A DNA stretch of 64,000 nucleotides from Caballeronia choica (GTDB taxonomy: Bacteria > Pseudomonadota > Gammaproteobacteria > Burkholderiales > Burkholderiaceae): contig NZ_FCON02000001.1 of assembly GCF_001544535.1 (NCBI RefSeq), positions 1-64,000 of the forward strand, written 5' to 3'. The translations under genes and the position numbers were made by a program. Below are positions 1 to 9,008 of the stretch, piece by piece; the first letter of the stretch is position 1, and each line of letters starts with the position of its first letter. Below the pieces are notes generated by a model. That model saw only the letters and a program-made list of their open reading frames with translations. It ran no database searches and was not told the DNA's origin.

Positions 1-10
1 TACGCTGTAA
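1..10 (+). CDS. infB: 3' tip of infB (translation initiation factor IF-2), partial
   Basis: Only the last two sense codons (Thr-Leu, bases 2-7) and a TAA stop at 8-10 are inside the window. The identity is inferred from position: in Burkholderiaceae infB lies directly upstream of rbfA and truB, and a terminator-like hairpin separates them here. Nothing in these ten bases proves it. Confidence 0.45.
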
Positions 11-30
11 GATTGCCCGCCGTAAAACAA

Positions 31-67
31 GGCGGAGCGGGCCTCTCGGTCCGCTCCGCTTTTTTTT
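31..67 (+). terminator. Rho-independent terminator between infB and rbfA
   Basis: A GC-rich stem (GCGGAGCGG against CCGCTCCGC, loop around 41-49) is followed at once by a run of seven T. It lies just after the presumed infB stop and about 35 bases before rbfA, so it may give partial termination inside the nusA-infB-rbfA-truB operon. Confidence 0.75.
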
Positions 68-101
68 ATGGGCGCGGGCGCAGCAATATAAGGAAACCAT
101 C

Positions 102-479
102 ATGGCCAAGAAACGTACTTCCCCGAACCGTAACGTGCAGATCGCGGATCAGATCCAGCGCGATTTGTCGGCGCTGATGCGCGAGGTGAAGGACCCGCGC
201 GTCGGAATGGTGACGATCCAAAGCGTTGAACTGACGCCCGATTACGCGCACGCGAAAGTCTATTTCACGACCTTGACGGGCGATCCTCAGCAGACGCAGG
301 ACGGCTTGAATCACGCGGCCGGGCATTTGCACAACCAGTTGTTCAAGCGCCTCCACATCCATACCGTGCCGACGCTGCATTTCCACTACGACCAGACGAT
401 CGAGCGCGCGGTCGAGATGTCGAAGCTAATCGACGAGGCCAACGCCACGCGCGCGAAGGACGACGAGGAAGGCGCCTGA
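102..479 (+). CDS. rbfA: 30S ribosome-binding factor A
   Basis: The 125-residue product matches RbfA, a small KH-fold protein that binds the 30S subunit late in assembly, helps 16S rRNA 5'-end maturation and aids cold adaptation. The family signature [20 protein letters not shown] sits at residues 29-48, followed by the conserved AHAKVYFT strand; length is normal (about 120-135). The ATG at 102 has an AAGGAAACC ribosome-binding site immediately upstream. The stop lies 3 bases before truB, so the two genes are co-transcribed and probably translationally linked. A charged tail (KDDEEGA) ends the protein, as in many betaproteobacterial RbfAs. High confidence. Confidence 0.97.
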   Translation: MAKKRTSPNRNVQIADQIQRDLSALMREVKDPRVGMVTIQSVELTPDYAHAKVYFTTLTGDPQQTQDGLNHAAGHLHNQLFKRLHIHTVPTLHFHYDQTIERAVEMSKLIDEANATRAKDDEEGA

Positions 480-482
480 CCG

Positions 483-1427
483 ATGAAGGGTTCGAATGCA
501 CCGGCGCGTCCGAAGATTCCGCGCCGCGCGCTCGACGGCGTTTTGCTGCTCGACAAGCCGCTCGGGCTTTCCAGCAACGACGCGCTGATCCGCGCGAAGC
601 GTCTGTATCTCGCGAAGAAGGCGGGGCATACGGGAACGCTCGATCCGCTCGCGACGGGGCTTTTGCCGCTCTGTTTCGGCGAGGCGACGAAGTTCTCGCA
701 AGACCTGCTCGAAGCCGACAAGACCTATGAAGCGACGATGCGCCTCGGCATCCGCACGACGACGGGCGATGCCGAAGGCGAGGCGCTTGAATCTCGCGAC
801 GTGACGTGCGACGAAGCGGCGGTTCTCGCATCGCTCGCGAAGTTTCGCGGTGAAATCACGCAAGTGCCGCCGATGTATTCGGCGCTGAAACGCGATGGCA
901 AGCCGCTGTACGAATATGCCCGCGCCGGACAGACGGTGGAACGCGAGGGCCGGCAGGTGACGATTCACGCGCTCGAACTGATCGCGTGCGCGCTGCCGGA
1001 CGTGACGTTTCGCGTGCTGTGCAGCAAGGGCACGTATGTGCGCACGCTTGCCGAAGACATCGGCGAGGCGCTCGGCTGCGGCGCGCATCTCGTGGCGCTG
1101 CGCCGCACCGGCGTCGGCGCGTTGACGCTGGAACATGCGGTCACGCTGGATGTGCTGTCGGATGCCGCGGAAGCTGAGCGCGACACGTGGCTGCAACCGG
1201 TCGACGCTTTGCTTTCGACGTTCCCCGCCGTCCGTCTCGATGCCGATGCCACGCGGCGCTTTCTGCATGGTCAGCGGCTGAAGCTGTCGGAAGTGTCGGT
1301 GGAACCGCTCGAAGATGGCCGCGTGCGCGTGTATGCGGAGGCAGACGCTCGGCTACTCGGCGTCGCGAAGGCCGGCGAAGGCGTGCTCGCGCCGGAACGG
1401 CTGGTCGTCACCGCGACGGCGAACTAA
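483..1427 (+). CDS. truB: tRNA pseudouridine(55) synthase TruB
   Basis: This 314-residue enzyme converts uridine 55 in the T-psi-C loop of tRNAs to pseudouridine and acts as a tRNA chaperone. The catalytic motif GHTGTLDPLATG is at about residues 48-59, with the nucleophilic aspartate near 54. The RNA-binding stretch around PPMYSALKRDGKPLYEYAR and a C-terminal PUA-like portion are present; length fits the family (about 300-315). It follows rbfA after 3 bases and is closed by a strong terminator at 1444-1470. The antisense and shifted frames across it are shadows. High confidence. Confidence 0.97.
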   Translation: MKGSNAPARPKIPRRALDGVLLLDKPLGLSSNDALIRAKRLYLAKKAGHTGTLDPLATGLLPLCFGEATKFSQDLLEADKTYEATMRLGIRTTTGDAEGEALESRDVTCDEAAVLASLAKFRGEITQVPPMYSALKRDGKPLYEYARAGQTVEREGRQVTIHALELIACALPDVTFRVLCSKGTYVRTLAEDIGEALGCGAHLVALRRTGVGALTLEHAVTLDVLSDAAEAERDTWLQPVDALLSTFPAVRLDADATRRFLHGQRLKLSEVSVEPLEDGRVRVYAEADARLLGVAKAGEGVLAPERLVVTATAN

Positions 1428-1443
1428 GCGCGTTGAAAAGAAA

Positions 1444-1470
1444 AAGCCCGGATCGATCCGGGCTTTTTTT
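1444..1470 (+). terminator. Terminator after truB
   Basis: A perfect palindrome AAGCCCGGATCGATCCGGGCTT with an A-run on the left and a T-run on the right. It follows the truB stop and can also serve the minus-strand emrB-like gene ending at 1503, so it is probably bidirectional. Confidence 0.85.
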
Positions 1471-1502
1471 CGCGTGCGTGCGGCTAAGCGGTCAACGCGT
1501 CG

Positions 1503-3062
1503 TCAATGCGCCGCCGATGCCGCCGCCGCCGAGTCCCCGCCGCCCGAACGCTCAGGCTTCGTGATCCAGATCAGCGCGATCAGCGCGACGAAAATCCCCG
1601 CTGACAGATAGAACAGGTCGTTCACGCCCAACTGCGCGGCCTGCTGCGTCGCCATGCTGTTGAAGAGCCCGTAAGCCTGCGACTGGTCGAAGCCGGCCGC
1701 GCCCATCTGTCCGATGGAATTCGCGAAGATCGGGTTATACGCATTCGCCTGCTCGACGAGCTGCGCGTGATGCACGATCGACCGATGTTCCCACGCCGTC
1801 GAAAAGATCGACGTGCCGATGCCGCCGCACATGATCCGCACGAAATTCGACAGGCCCGAAGCCGCCGGAATCCGGTGCCCCGGCAGGCCGGACAGCGTGA
1901 TCGACACGAGCGGGATGAAGAACCCGGCCATGGCGATACCCTGGATCAGCGTCGGCATGGTCAGCGCGAACGTGTCGACGCCCGTCGTGTAGCGCGAGCG
2001 CATCCAGAAGCACAGCGCGAAGATGAGGAACGCGGCGGTCGCGATCTTGCGCGGGTCGGTGCGCGGCAGGAACTTGCCGGTCACGGGCGAGAGCAGGATC
2101 GCGAACACGCCGACGGGCGCCATCACGAGCCCGGCGTCGGTTGCCGTGTAGCCGATGTCGGTCTGCAGCCACAGCGGCAGCAGCACGAGATTGCCGAAGT
2201 AGAGCCCGTAGCCGATCGAAAGCGCGACCGTTCCGCCGGTAAAGTTGCGCAGCTTGAAGAGCGACAGGTCGACGACCGGATGCTCCGCCGTCAGCTCCCA
2301 CACGATGAAGAACGCCAGCGCGATCACCGCGACGAGCGTCAGCACGACGATGGTGGTCGAGTTGAACCAGTCGAGGTCCTTGCCCTTGTCCAGCATGATC
2401 TGCAGCGAGCCGACCCAGATCACGAGCAGCGCGAGCCCGACCGTGTCGATCGGCGCCTTGCGGATCGCCGAATCGCGCTCGCGGAAGATCGCGAACGTCG
2501 CAATTGCCGCCACGATGCCCACCGGAATGTTGACGTAGAAGATCCACGGCCACGAGATGTTGTCGGAGATCCAGCCGCCGAGAATCGGGCCGGCGACCGG
2601 CGCGATCAGCGTGGTCATCGACCACATCGAGAGCGCCATCGGCGCCTTCGCACGCGGATAACTCGCGAGCAGCAGCGTCTGCGAGAGCGGGATCATCGGC
2701 CCCGCGACCGCGCCCTGGAACACGCGCGCGGCGAGCAGGAACGGCAGCGACGGCGCGAGCCCGCACAGCCACGACGCGATCACGAACAGCACGATCGACG
2801 AGAGGAACAGGCGCACCTGGCCGAAGCGTTGCGTGAGCCAGCCGGTGAGCGGCACGGAGATCGCGTTGGCGACCGCGAACGACGTGATGACCCACGTGCC
2901 CTGGTCGGACGCAACGCCGAGGTCGCCCGAAATCGACGGAATCGAGACGTTCGCAATCGACGTGTCGAGCACGTTCATGAACACCGCGAGCGAAACCGCG
3001 ATCGTGCCGATCACGAGTTTCGCGCCTTCGAGCGGCGGATGAACGACGTTTTGCTGTGACAT
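1503..3062 (-). CDS. emrB: DHA2-family (EmrB-type) MFS multidrug efflux permease
   Basis: The 519-residue hydrophobic protein matches the 14-helix DHA2 drug:H+ antiporters. The N-terminal FMNVLDTSIANVSIPSIS (about residues 28-45) is the family's motif D1 region with the functional aspartate, and GWLTQRFG carries motif A. Such permeases work with a periplasmic adaptor and an outer-membrane channel to expel hydrophobic compounds, and those two genes lie directly upstream in the same orientation (emrA-like 28 bases away, nodT-like next). A GAGG ribosome-binding site precedes the ATG at 3062. It is the last gene of a marR-nodT-emrA-emrB operon. The substrate cannot be told from sequence. Confidence 0.93.
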   Translation of the reverse strand: MSQQNVVHPPLEGAKLVIGTIAVSLAVFMNVLDTSIANVSIPSISGDLGVASDQGTWVITSFAVANAISVPLTGWLTQRFGQVRLFLSSIVLFVIASWLCGLAPSLPFLLAARVFQGAVAGPMIPLSQTLLLASYPRAKAPMALSMWSMTTLIAPVAGPILGGWISDNISWPWIFYVNIPVGIVAAIATFAIFRERDSAIRKAPIDTVGLALLVIWVGSLQIMLDKGKDLDWFNSTTIVVLTLVAVIALAFFIVWELTAEHPVVDLSLFKLRNFTGGTVALSIGYGLYFGNLVLLPLWLQTDIGYTATDAGLVMAPVGVFAILLSPVTGKFLPRTDPRKIATAAFLIFALCFWMRSRYTTGVDTFALTMPTLIQGIAMAGFFIPLVSITLSGLPGHRIPAASGLSNFVRIMCGGIGTSIFSTAWEHRSIVHHAQLVEQANAYNPIFANSIGQMGAAGFDQSQAYGLFNSMATQQAAQLGVNDLFYLSAGIFVALIALIWITKPERSGGGDSAAAASAAH

Positions 3063-3089
3063 GTGAGAAACCTCGAGTCGCGGCGGCGC

Positions 3090-4325
3090 TTACATCAGCT
3101 TCGATGCAGCGGGCTTCGCAGTGCGCGACACCGAGCCTTGCGCGCCGACAGCCGCGCCGGCGTTCTCCTGGATGATGCGGGCGATTTCCGCGTCGGCCTG
3201 GTCGCCGTACTTGTCGAAGACGTTCGTCTGGTAGACCGTGTTCGGCGCGGTGCCGAGCTGGCCGCCTTCTTCGCTCTTGATGGTCACGTCGGCGTTCATC
3301 GAGAGGCCGATGCGCAGCGGATGCTGTTCCAGTTCCTTCGGGTCCAGCGCGACGCGCACGGGCAGCCGCTGCACGACCTTGATCCAGTTGCCGGTGGCGT
3401 TTTGCGCCGGCAAGAGCGAGAACGCCGAGCCGGTGCCTGCCGAGAACCCGATCACCTTGCCGTGGAACACGACGCTCGAACCGTACAGGTCAGCCGTCAG
3501 TTCGACCGGTTGGCCGATGCGCATGTGCTTCAGTTGCACTTCCTTGAAGTTGGCATCGACCCACACGGCGTTCAGCGGCACGATCGCCATCAGCGGATTG
3601 CCCGGCGACACGCGCTGGCCGACCTGCACCGAACGCTTCGCCACGTAGCCCGTGACCGGTGCCGGCAGCGTGTTGCGCGCGTAGTTGATATACGAATCGC
3701 GGACTTTCGCGGCGGCCGCGAGCACGTTCGGGTGGCTCGCGATCGTCGTGTTCGACGTGAGCGAGCGGTTCGACGCGAGTTCCTGCTGGGCGGAGTCGAG
3801 CGCGGCCTGTGCGCTGCGCACGGCGTCGCGCGCGTGGGAGATTTCTTCCTGCGACACGGCGCCCGTTTGCGCGATCGTCATGCGGCGGCGCAGGTCGTCC
3901 TGCGCGCGCGACAAATCCGACTTGCGCAGCGCGACTTGCGCTTCGTATTGGTTGTCGTTCACGAACAGCGTACGGACCTGGCGCACCGTCTGCGCGAGAT
4001 TCGCTTCGGCCTGATCGAGCGCGACCTTCGAGTCGGCCGGATCGAGCACGACGAGCGGATCGCCGACCTTGACCGTCTGCGTGTCGTCGGCGTTCACCGA
4101 AGTCACCGTGCCGACCACTTGCGGCGTGATCTGCACGACGTTGCCGTTCACGTAGGCGTCGTCGGTGCTTTCGTGAAAGCGCGCGACCAGGAAGTAATAC
4201 AGCCCGTACGCGACGGCAGCGATGATGATGACGAGCACGATCAGCGTCATCAGCGTGCGGCGCTTGGTCGTGTTCGTCTTCGGCGCGGACGCCGGCGCGG
4301 CGGCGGTTTGTTGAGGGTCGCTCAT
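3090..4325 (-). CDS. emrA: EmrA/HlyD-family membrane fusion protein
   Basis: This 411-residue adaptor has one N-terminal membrane segment (about residues 26-47), then a biotinyl-lipoyl-like half (TDDAYVNGNVVQITPQVVG), a long coiled-coil hairpin rich in Q/A/R (about 110-200), and a second lipoyl half (LPAPVTGYVAKR). This is the EmrA/FarA layout bridging an inner-membrane MFS pump to an outer-membrane channel. It sits between the nodT-like and emrB-like genes on the same strand. The C-terminal tail from about 345 on is low in motifs. High confidence in family; the cargo is unknown. Confidence 0.93.
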   Translation of the reverse strand: MSDPQQTAAAPASAPKTNTTKRRTLMTLIVLVIIIAAVAYGLYYFLVARFHESTDDAYVNGNVVQITPQVVGTVTSVNADDTQTVKVGDPLVVLDPADSKVALDQAEANLAQTVRQVRTLFVNDNQYEAQVALRKSDLSRAQDDLRRRMTIAQTGAVSQEEISHARDAVRSAQAALDSAQQELASNRSLTSNTTIASHPNVLAAAAKVRDSYINYARNTLPAPVTGYVAKRSVQVGQRVSPGNPLMAIVPLNAVWVDANFKEVQLKHMRIGQPVELTADLYGSSVVFHGKVIGFSAGTGSAFSLLPAQNATGNWIKVVQRLPVRVALDPKELEQHPLRIGLSMNADVTIKSEEGGQLGTAPNTVYQTNVFDKYGDQADAEIARIIQENAGAAVGAQGSVSRTAKPAASKLM

Positions 4326-4378
4326 GGATGGCTCCGTTTCCTGTCCTGTTCGGTAGTGCTTTGTTCTTGATTCGCTGC

Positions 4379-5899
4379 TTATTGGGCTGGGGCCGGCTGT
4401 TGAGCCGGCGCCGCGGCGGCTGCGTGCGTTTCGCCGCTGCCGTCGATGGCGAGATTCGTGCTCGTCGCATCGAAACCGCCGCCCAGTGCCTTGATGAGGC
4501 CGATCTGGAGATCGCGGCGCTTCATCCGCAGGTTCGTGACGGTCTGCTCGTTCGAAAGCCGGTTTTCATCCGCCGACAATACCTGCAACTGCGGCGACAA
4601 CCCCGCCTTGTAGCGGATCACGGCGAGGTTGTAGGCGCTCGTCGCGGCGGCCAGCGCGCGCTCGGCGTCGCCCATCTGGCGGTCGAGCGAACGGATCGCG
4701 GCGACTTGCGTCGCGACGTCGTTCAGCGCGTTGATCAGCGTCTGGTTGTAGTTCGCGACATCGAGGTCGAAGTCGGCGTAGCGGCCCTTCAACTGCGAAC
4801 GGAGATAGCCGGCGTCGAAGATCGGCAGGTGGATCGCCGGGCCCGCCTGGATCTGACGGCTGCTCGCCTGGAGGAATTTGCTCCAGCCGAACGCATCGAA
4901 GCCGAACGCCGCGGCGAGGTTGATGTCCGGGAAGAACTCGGCTTTCGCTTCCTTGATGTTGTGCGTCGCCGATTCGACCTGCCAGCGCGCGGCCACGAGG
5001 TCGGGACGGCGCGAGACGAGATCGGCGGGCACGTTGTCCGGCAGCGCCACGTCGAACTTCGGATTCACGATCGGGTTGGCGATCGAGAGGCCGCGATCCG
5101 GGCCCTTGCCGAGCAGCGCGCCCAACTGGTAGCGCGTGGTCGTGATCTGGCCGTCGAGCTCGGTGAGGTTCGACTGGCTGGTCGCCACGTTGCCCTCGGC
5201 GGTGCGGCGCTCGACGTTCGTGTCCAGGCCCGCGGCAACGCGACCGTTCGTGATGCGGCCGACGTCGTTGCGATTGGCGATCTCGCGCTGGGCAACGTCG
5301 CGCAGCGCGTAGAGGAGCGCAAGCTGGTTATAGGTGCTCGCCACCGATGCGGCGAGCGTCACGCGCGCCTGCTGCATGTTGGCTTCCGCGGCCTTTTCCT
5401 GCGACACGGCCATGGCGAGCCGCGCCTGGTTCTTGCCCCAGAGGTCGAGATCCCACGATGCGCTCACGAGTGCATTGTTCTCGCTGTACCACGTGCCGCC
5501 GTAGGGCGGCGGGAAGAGGGCGTTGGCCGAGTAGAGTTCGCGGGTCCACGAGTACGAGCCCGTGACCTTCGGATAGAGCGCGGAGCGCGAGGTCTCGATA
5601 TACGACGAAGCCTTCGCGATCCGTGCCTGGGCCTGCGCGATGGACGGATTGCCGGCGAGCGCCTCGTCGATCAGTTGCGGCAATTGCGGGTCGCCGAACT
5701 GCGTTGCCCAGTTAAGCGTCGGCCACTGGCCGCCTTGCACGGGCAGGCTCTGCGTGCTTTCGAAGGTTTCGGGCGCGGCGAGCTGCTTGTCGCTGCTGAT
5801 TCCGGCGTAGTTCGCGCAGCCGGCCAGCGCAAGCGCCGCGACTGCCGCCGCGATCGCGCCGCGCGCCGTGCTGCAAGAAGCGGAGGAGAGGTCTTTCAT
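4379..5899 (-). CDS. NodT-family outer-membrane efflux lipoprotein (TolC-like)
   Basis: A TolC-fold outer-membrane factor of about 506 residues with two repeated helical-hairpin halves. I place the start at 5899 because it gives a compact lipoprotein signal with lipobox LAGC (cysteine 28 of this frame) after an AIAAAVAALALA core. An in-frame ATG at 5959 would add 20 polar residues before the signal, and neither start has a convincing ribosome-binding site. NodT-type factors pair with EmrAB-like or RND pumps; here the emrA- and emrB-like genes follow directly. A marR-type gene precedes it by about 75 bases. The last 20 residues are Ala/Pro/Gln-rich. High confidence in family. Confidence 0.93.
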   Translation of the reverse strand: MKDLSSASCSTARGAIAAAVAALALAGCANYAGISSDKQLAAPETFESTQSLPVQGGQWPTLNWATQFGDPQLPQLIDEALAGNPSIAQAQARIAKASSYIETSRSALYPKVTGSYSWTRELYSANALFPPPYGGTWYSENNALVSASWDLDLWGKNQARLAMAVSQEKAAEANMQQARVTLAASVASTYNQLALLYALRDVAQREIANRNDVGRITNGRVAAGLDTNVERRTAEGNVATSQSNLTELDGQITTTRYQLGALLGKGPDRGLSIANPIVNPKFDVALPDNVPADLVSRRPDLVAARWQVESATHNIKEAKAEFFPDINLAAAFGFDAFGWSKFLQASSRQIQAGPAIHLPIFDAGYLRSQLKGRYADFDLDVANYNQTLINALNDVATQVAAIRSLDRQMGDAERALAAATSAYNLAVIRYKAGLSPQLQVLSADENRLSNEQTVTNLRMKRRDLQIGLIKALGGGFDATSTNLAIDGSGETHAAAAAPAQQPAPAQ

Positions 5900-5974
5900 C
5901 GCTCGGCTCGTCTGGTTGGACGGATGATGGACGTTGCAATCAATTTCTTTCAGATTCATGACGAAAGTTTATTG

Positions 5975-6499
5975 TCAGCGCAATGGTGCGCCAGACGATT
6001 TGTCAGCCGTGGCGCCCGCGAGGACGGCGCATCCCGGATCGCACGAATTCGCGAGGACGCGTCTCAGCATGCTCTTGAGGAAGCCGACTTCTTCGGGCGT
6101 GAAGCCCATCAGGAGCTTGTCCAGGACGCGCGTGAAGATAGCCGGAATTCTCTCGGCGAGCGCGTAGCCTTCTGGTGTGAGCGCCAGGCGCACGACGCGC
6201 CGGTCTTCCTCGCTGCGCACGCGTGACAGCAGGCCGCGCTTTTCCAGCCGGTCGATCAGTCGCGTCACCGCGCTTGCATCGATACCGTATTCGCGCGCGA
6301 GATCGGCAGCCGTGACGCCTTGTCCAGCCGCCAGCATGAACACGATGCTCGCCTGCGTGCTGGTGATGCCGAGTTCGGCCGTGGTGTGCTGCGTGACCAT
6401 GTTCCACAACGTCGAGCGCACCCGGCTCAGCAGATAGCCGACGCTCTCGCCGAGCTGGTAGTCGCCGATGCGAGTGGGAGGAGTGGGCGCGTCGCTCAT
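5975..6499 (-). CDS. MarR-family transcriptional regulator of the efflux operon
   Basis: The 174-residue protein has the winged-helix MarR fold: helix-turn-helix at about 62-85 (VTAADLAREYGIDASAVTRL) and the wing SEEDRRVVRLALTPEG at about 95-111, with long helices at both ends for dimerisation. It is the first gene of the marR-nodT-emrA-emrB operon, an arrangement in which the regulator usually represses its own operon and is released by phenolic or other drug ligands. A promoter and a short palindrome lie just upstream (6520-6564). The C-terminal 20 residues are not conserved-looking. High confidence in family; the ligand is unknown. Confidence 0.92.
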   Translation of the reverse strand: MSDAPTPPTRIGDYQLGESVGYLLSRVRSTLWNMVTQHTTAELGITSTQASIVFMLAAGQGVTAADLAREYGIDASAVTRLIDRLEKRGLLSRVRSEEDRRVVRLALTPEGYALAERIPAIFTRVLDKLLMGFTPEEVGFLKSMLRRVLANSCDPGCAVLAGATADKSSGAPLR

Positions 6500-6519
6500 G
6501 GATTCTCGTGCGATTGCAA

Positions 6520-6564
6520 TAGTTGACTAGGCAGGATTATAGGTGCGGTTGTTTGACGCGGCAA
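6520..6564 (-). promoter_or_regulatory. Promoter and possible MarR operator of the efflux operon
   Basis: Read on the minus strand there is a TTGCCG -35-like box (6559-6564), a 17-base spacer and a perfect TATAAT -10 (6536-6541). Just downstream, TAGTCAACTA (6520-6529) has matching TAGT/ACTA arms and sits where a bound repressor would block initiation, about 20 bases before the marR-type start. The operator role is inferred from position and symmetry. Confidence 0.55.
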
Positions 6565-6729
6565 GGAGTTTATGGAGACGCTTAAAAGCGCGGCCCGGAT
6601 CGAAAGTTTCGTGCTGTGGAGGGCGCGCCTTGCTCCGGCTTTGCGCAAGATCAAACTCTGCGAGAACATTGCGGGTTATGTCCTATTGCCATGCGCCGCC
6701 AAAAGCGCTGAGAAGCGGACACATCCGCG

Positions 6730-6738
6730 TGCTATAAT
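6730..6738 (+). promoter_or_regulatory. Extended -10 promoter candidate for typA
   Basis: TGCTATAAT is a perfect -10 hexamer with the TGn extension, 123 bases before the typA ATG. No good -35 box is seen at 17 bases, which is typical of extended -10 promoters. The rest of the 6542-6860 stretch holds no gene I can support. Confidence 0.5.
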
Positions 6739-6860
6739 TTTGGGTTCCCATTGCGCCAAGTGCTCGATTCAGACATCGAGTTTCCTTGCTCGAGTCACCG
6801 AGTGAGCTACCAGGCGAGCTACTCAGGCTCGCACCGACGGCGCCCAACTGTATACATCCT

Positions 6861-8687
6861 ATGACTCGCGCCCTCCGCAACATCGCCATCATTGCCCACG
6901 TCGACCACGGCAAGACTACGCTCGTCGACCAACTGCTTCGCCAGTCGGGCACGTTCCGAGAAAACCAGGCCGTCGTCGAACGCGTCATGGACTCGAACGA
7001 CATCGAAAAGGAACGTGGCATCACGATTCTTGCGAAGAACTGCGCGGTCGAATACGAAGGCACGCACATCAACATCGTCGACACGCCGGGACACGCGGAC
7101 TTCGGCGGTGAAGTGGAGCGCGTGCTGTCGATGGTCGACTCGGTGCTCTTGCTCGTCGACGCTGTCGAAGGCCCGATGCCGCAAACGCGCTTCGTGACGA
7201 AGAAAGCGCTCGCGCTCGGTCTCAAGCCGATCGTCGTGATCAACAAGGTCGACCGTCCGGGCGCGCGCATCGACTGGGTGATCAACCAGACGTTCGATCT
7301 CTTCGACAAGCTCGGCGCGACCGAAGAGCAGCTCGATTTCCCGATCGTCTACGCGTCGGGCCTGAACGGCTACGCGAGCCTCGACCCGGAACTGCGCGAA
7401 GGCACGATGCGCCCGCTCTTCGAAGCCATTCTGGAACACGTGCCGGTTCGTCCGTCCGATCCGGATGCGCCGCTGCAGTTGCAGATCACCTCGCTCGATT
7501 ACTCGACGTACGTCGGCCGTATCGGCGTGGGCCGTGTTGCGCGCGGCCGCATCAGGCCGGGCATGCCGGTCGCCGTGCGTTCGGGTCCGGACGGCGCGAT
7601 CATCAATCGCAAGATTAACCAGGTGCTGTCGTTCCGTGGCCTGGAGCGCGTGCAGGTCGAGGAAGCGCAGGCCGGCGACATCGTGCTGATCAACGGTATC
7701 GATGAAATTGGCATCGGCGTCACGATCTGCGCGCCGGAAACGCCGGAAGCGCTGCCGATGATCACCGTCGACGAACCGACGCTCACGATGAACTTCCTCG
7801 TGAACTCGTCGCCGCTCGCCGGCCGTGAAGGCAAGTTCGTCACGAGCCGCCAGATTCGCGACCGCCTGATGAAGGAACTGAACCACAACGTCGCGCTGCG
7901 GGTGAAGGAAACCGGCGACGAAACCACGTTCGAAGTAGCCGGCCGCGGCGAACTGCACCTGACCATTCTCGTCGAGAACATGCGTCGTGAAGGCTACGAG
8001 CTTGCGGTGTCGCGTCCGCGCGTGGTGATGCAGGAAATCGACGGCGTGAAGCATGAGCCGTATGAAAACCTGACCGTCGACATGGAAGATGCGCACCAGG
8101 GCGGCGTGATGGAAGAACTCGGCCGCCGCAAGGGCGAAATGCTCGACATGGCGTCCGACGGCCGTGGCCGCACGCGTCTCGAATACAAGATCGCGGCGCG
8201 CGGCCTGATCGGCTTCCAGGGCGAGTTCCTGACGCTCACGCGCGGCACGGGCCTGATGAGCCACACGTTCGATTCGTACGCGCCGGTGAAGGACGGCTCG
8301 GTCGGCGAGCGTCGCAACGGCGTGCTGATCTCACAGGACGACGGCGCGGCTGTCGCCTATGCGCTGTGGAAGCTGCAGGATCGCGGCCGCATGTTCGTGT
8401 CGCCGGGCGATGCGCTTTATGAAGGCATGATCATCGGCATTCACAGCCGCGACAACGATCTCGTCGTGAACCCGATCAAGGGCAAGCAGTTGACCAACGT
8501 GCGCTCGTCGGGCACCGACGAAGCCGTGCGCCTCGTGCCGCCGATCCAGATGTCGCTGGAATACGCGGTCGAATTCATCGACGACGACGAACTCGTCGAA
8601 GTGACGCCGCAGTCGATTCGCCTGCGCAAGCGTCATTTGAAGGAACACGAGCGCCGTCGCGCGAGCCGCGAAGGCGCGGTCGACTGA
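6861..8687 (+). CDS. typA: Ribosome-associated translational GTPase TypA/BipA
   Basis: The 608-residue product is TypA/BipA, a translational GTPase related to EF-G that binds 70S ribosomes and supports 50S assembly and stress growth. GTPase motifs are clear: G1 AHVDHGKTT near residues 11-19, G3 DTPGH near 75-79 and G4 NKVD near 129-132; EF-G-like domains and the BipA-specific C-terminal domain ([16 protein letters not shown]) follow. The start is the ATG at 6861, giving [20 protein letters not shown] and the family's usual length. The frame is open upstream to 6786, but that would add 25 residues foreign to the family. A terminator follows at 8720-8742. Confidence 0.97.
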   Translation: MTRALRNIAIIAHVDHGKTTLVDQLLRQSGTFRENQAVVERVMDSNDIEKERGITILAKNCAVEYEGTHINIVDTPGHADFGGEVERVLSMVDSVLLLVDAVEGPMPQTRFVTKKALALGLKPIVVINKVDRPGARIDWVINQTFDLFDKLGATEEQLDFPIVYASGLNGYASLDPELREGTMRPLFEAILEHVPVRPSDPDAPLQLQITSLDYSTYVGRIGVGRVARGRIRPGMPVAVRSGPDGAIINRKINQVLSFRGLERVQVEEAQAGDIVLINGIDEIGIGVTICAPETPEALPMITVDEPTLTMNFLVNSSPLAGREGKFVTSRQIRDRLMKELNHNVALRVKETGDETTFEVAGRGELHLTILVENMRREGYELAVSRPRVVMQEIDGVKHEPYENLTVDMEDAHQGGVMEELGRRKGEMLDMASDGRGRTRLEYKIAARGLIGFQGEFLTLTRGTGLMSHTFDSYAPVKDGSVGERRNGVLISQDDGAAVAYALWKLQDRGRMFVSPGDALYEGMIIGIHSRDNDLVVNPIKGKQLTNVRSSGTDEAVRLVPPIQMSLEYAVEFIDDDELVEVTPQSIRLRKRHLKEHERRRASREGAVD

Positions 8688-8719
8688 GTCGATCGCCTCG
8701 CGTGATGCCAGAGAGAGAG

Positions 8720-8742
8720 AGCCGCCTTCGGGCGGCTTTTTT
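8720..8742 (+). terminator. Terminator after typA
   Basis: AGCCGCC-TTCG-GGCGGCT hairpin with a stable UUCG tetraloop followed by a T-run, directly after typA. Confidence 0.9.
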
Positions 8743-8863
8743 GTGCGCGCCGCGTTCTGCGAAAGGCTCTTGCTTAATCGACCGATCGCCCTCAGATGCC
8801 TGTTGCAGCCGCGTTTGCCTGCGACTGTGACTGCGACCATCGGCTATATCGACTATGCGTTTG

Positions 8864-8872
8864 TGCTATGCT
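8864..8872 (+). promoter_or_regulatory. Weak promoter candidate upstream of odhA
   Basis: TGCTATGCT is an extended -10-like element about 137 bases upstream of the odhA start. The remaining 8743-9008 interval shows no gene. No operator is evident. Confidence 0.3.
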
Positions 8873-9008
8873 AGACAAATGTGTTGCCGATTTTTAGGTC
8901 CTTCCAAGCAGACTTGATTCGCGCAATCCGCTAAACGGTCAGGCCGTGTCGCGGAAGGTTTCTTAACCCGCTATTTCTCGAGAAACTCGAAGAAAGGTGA
9001 GCGTAAAA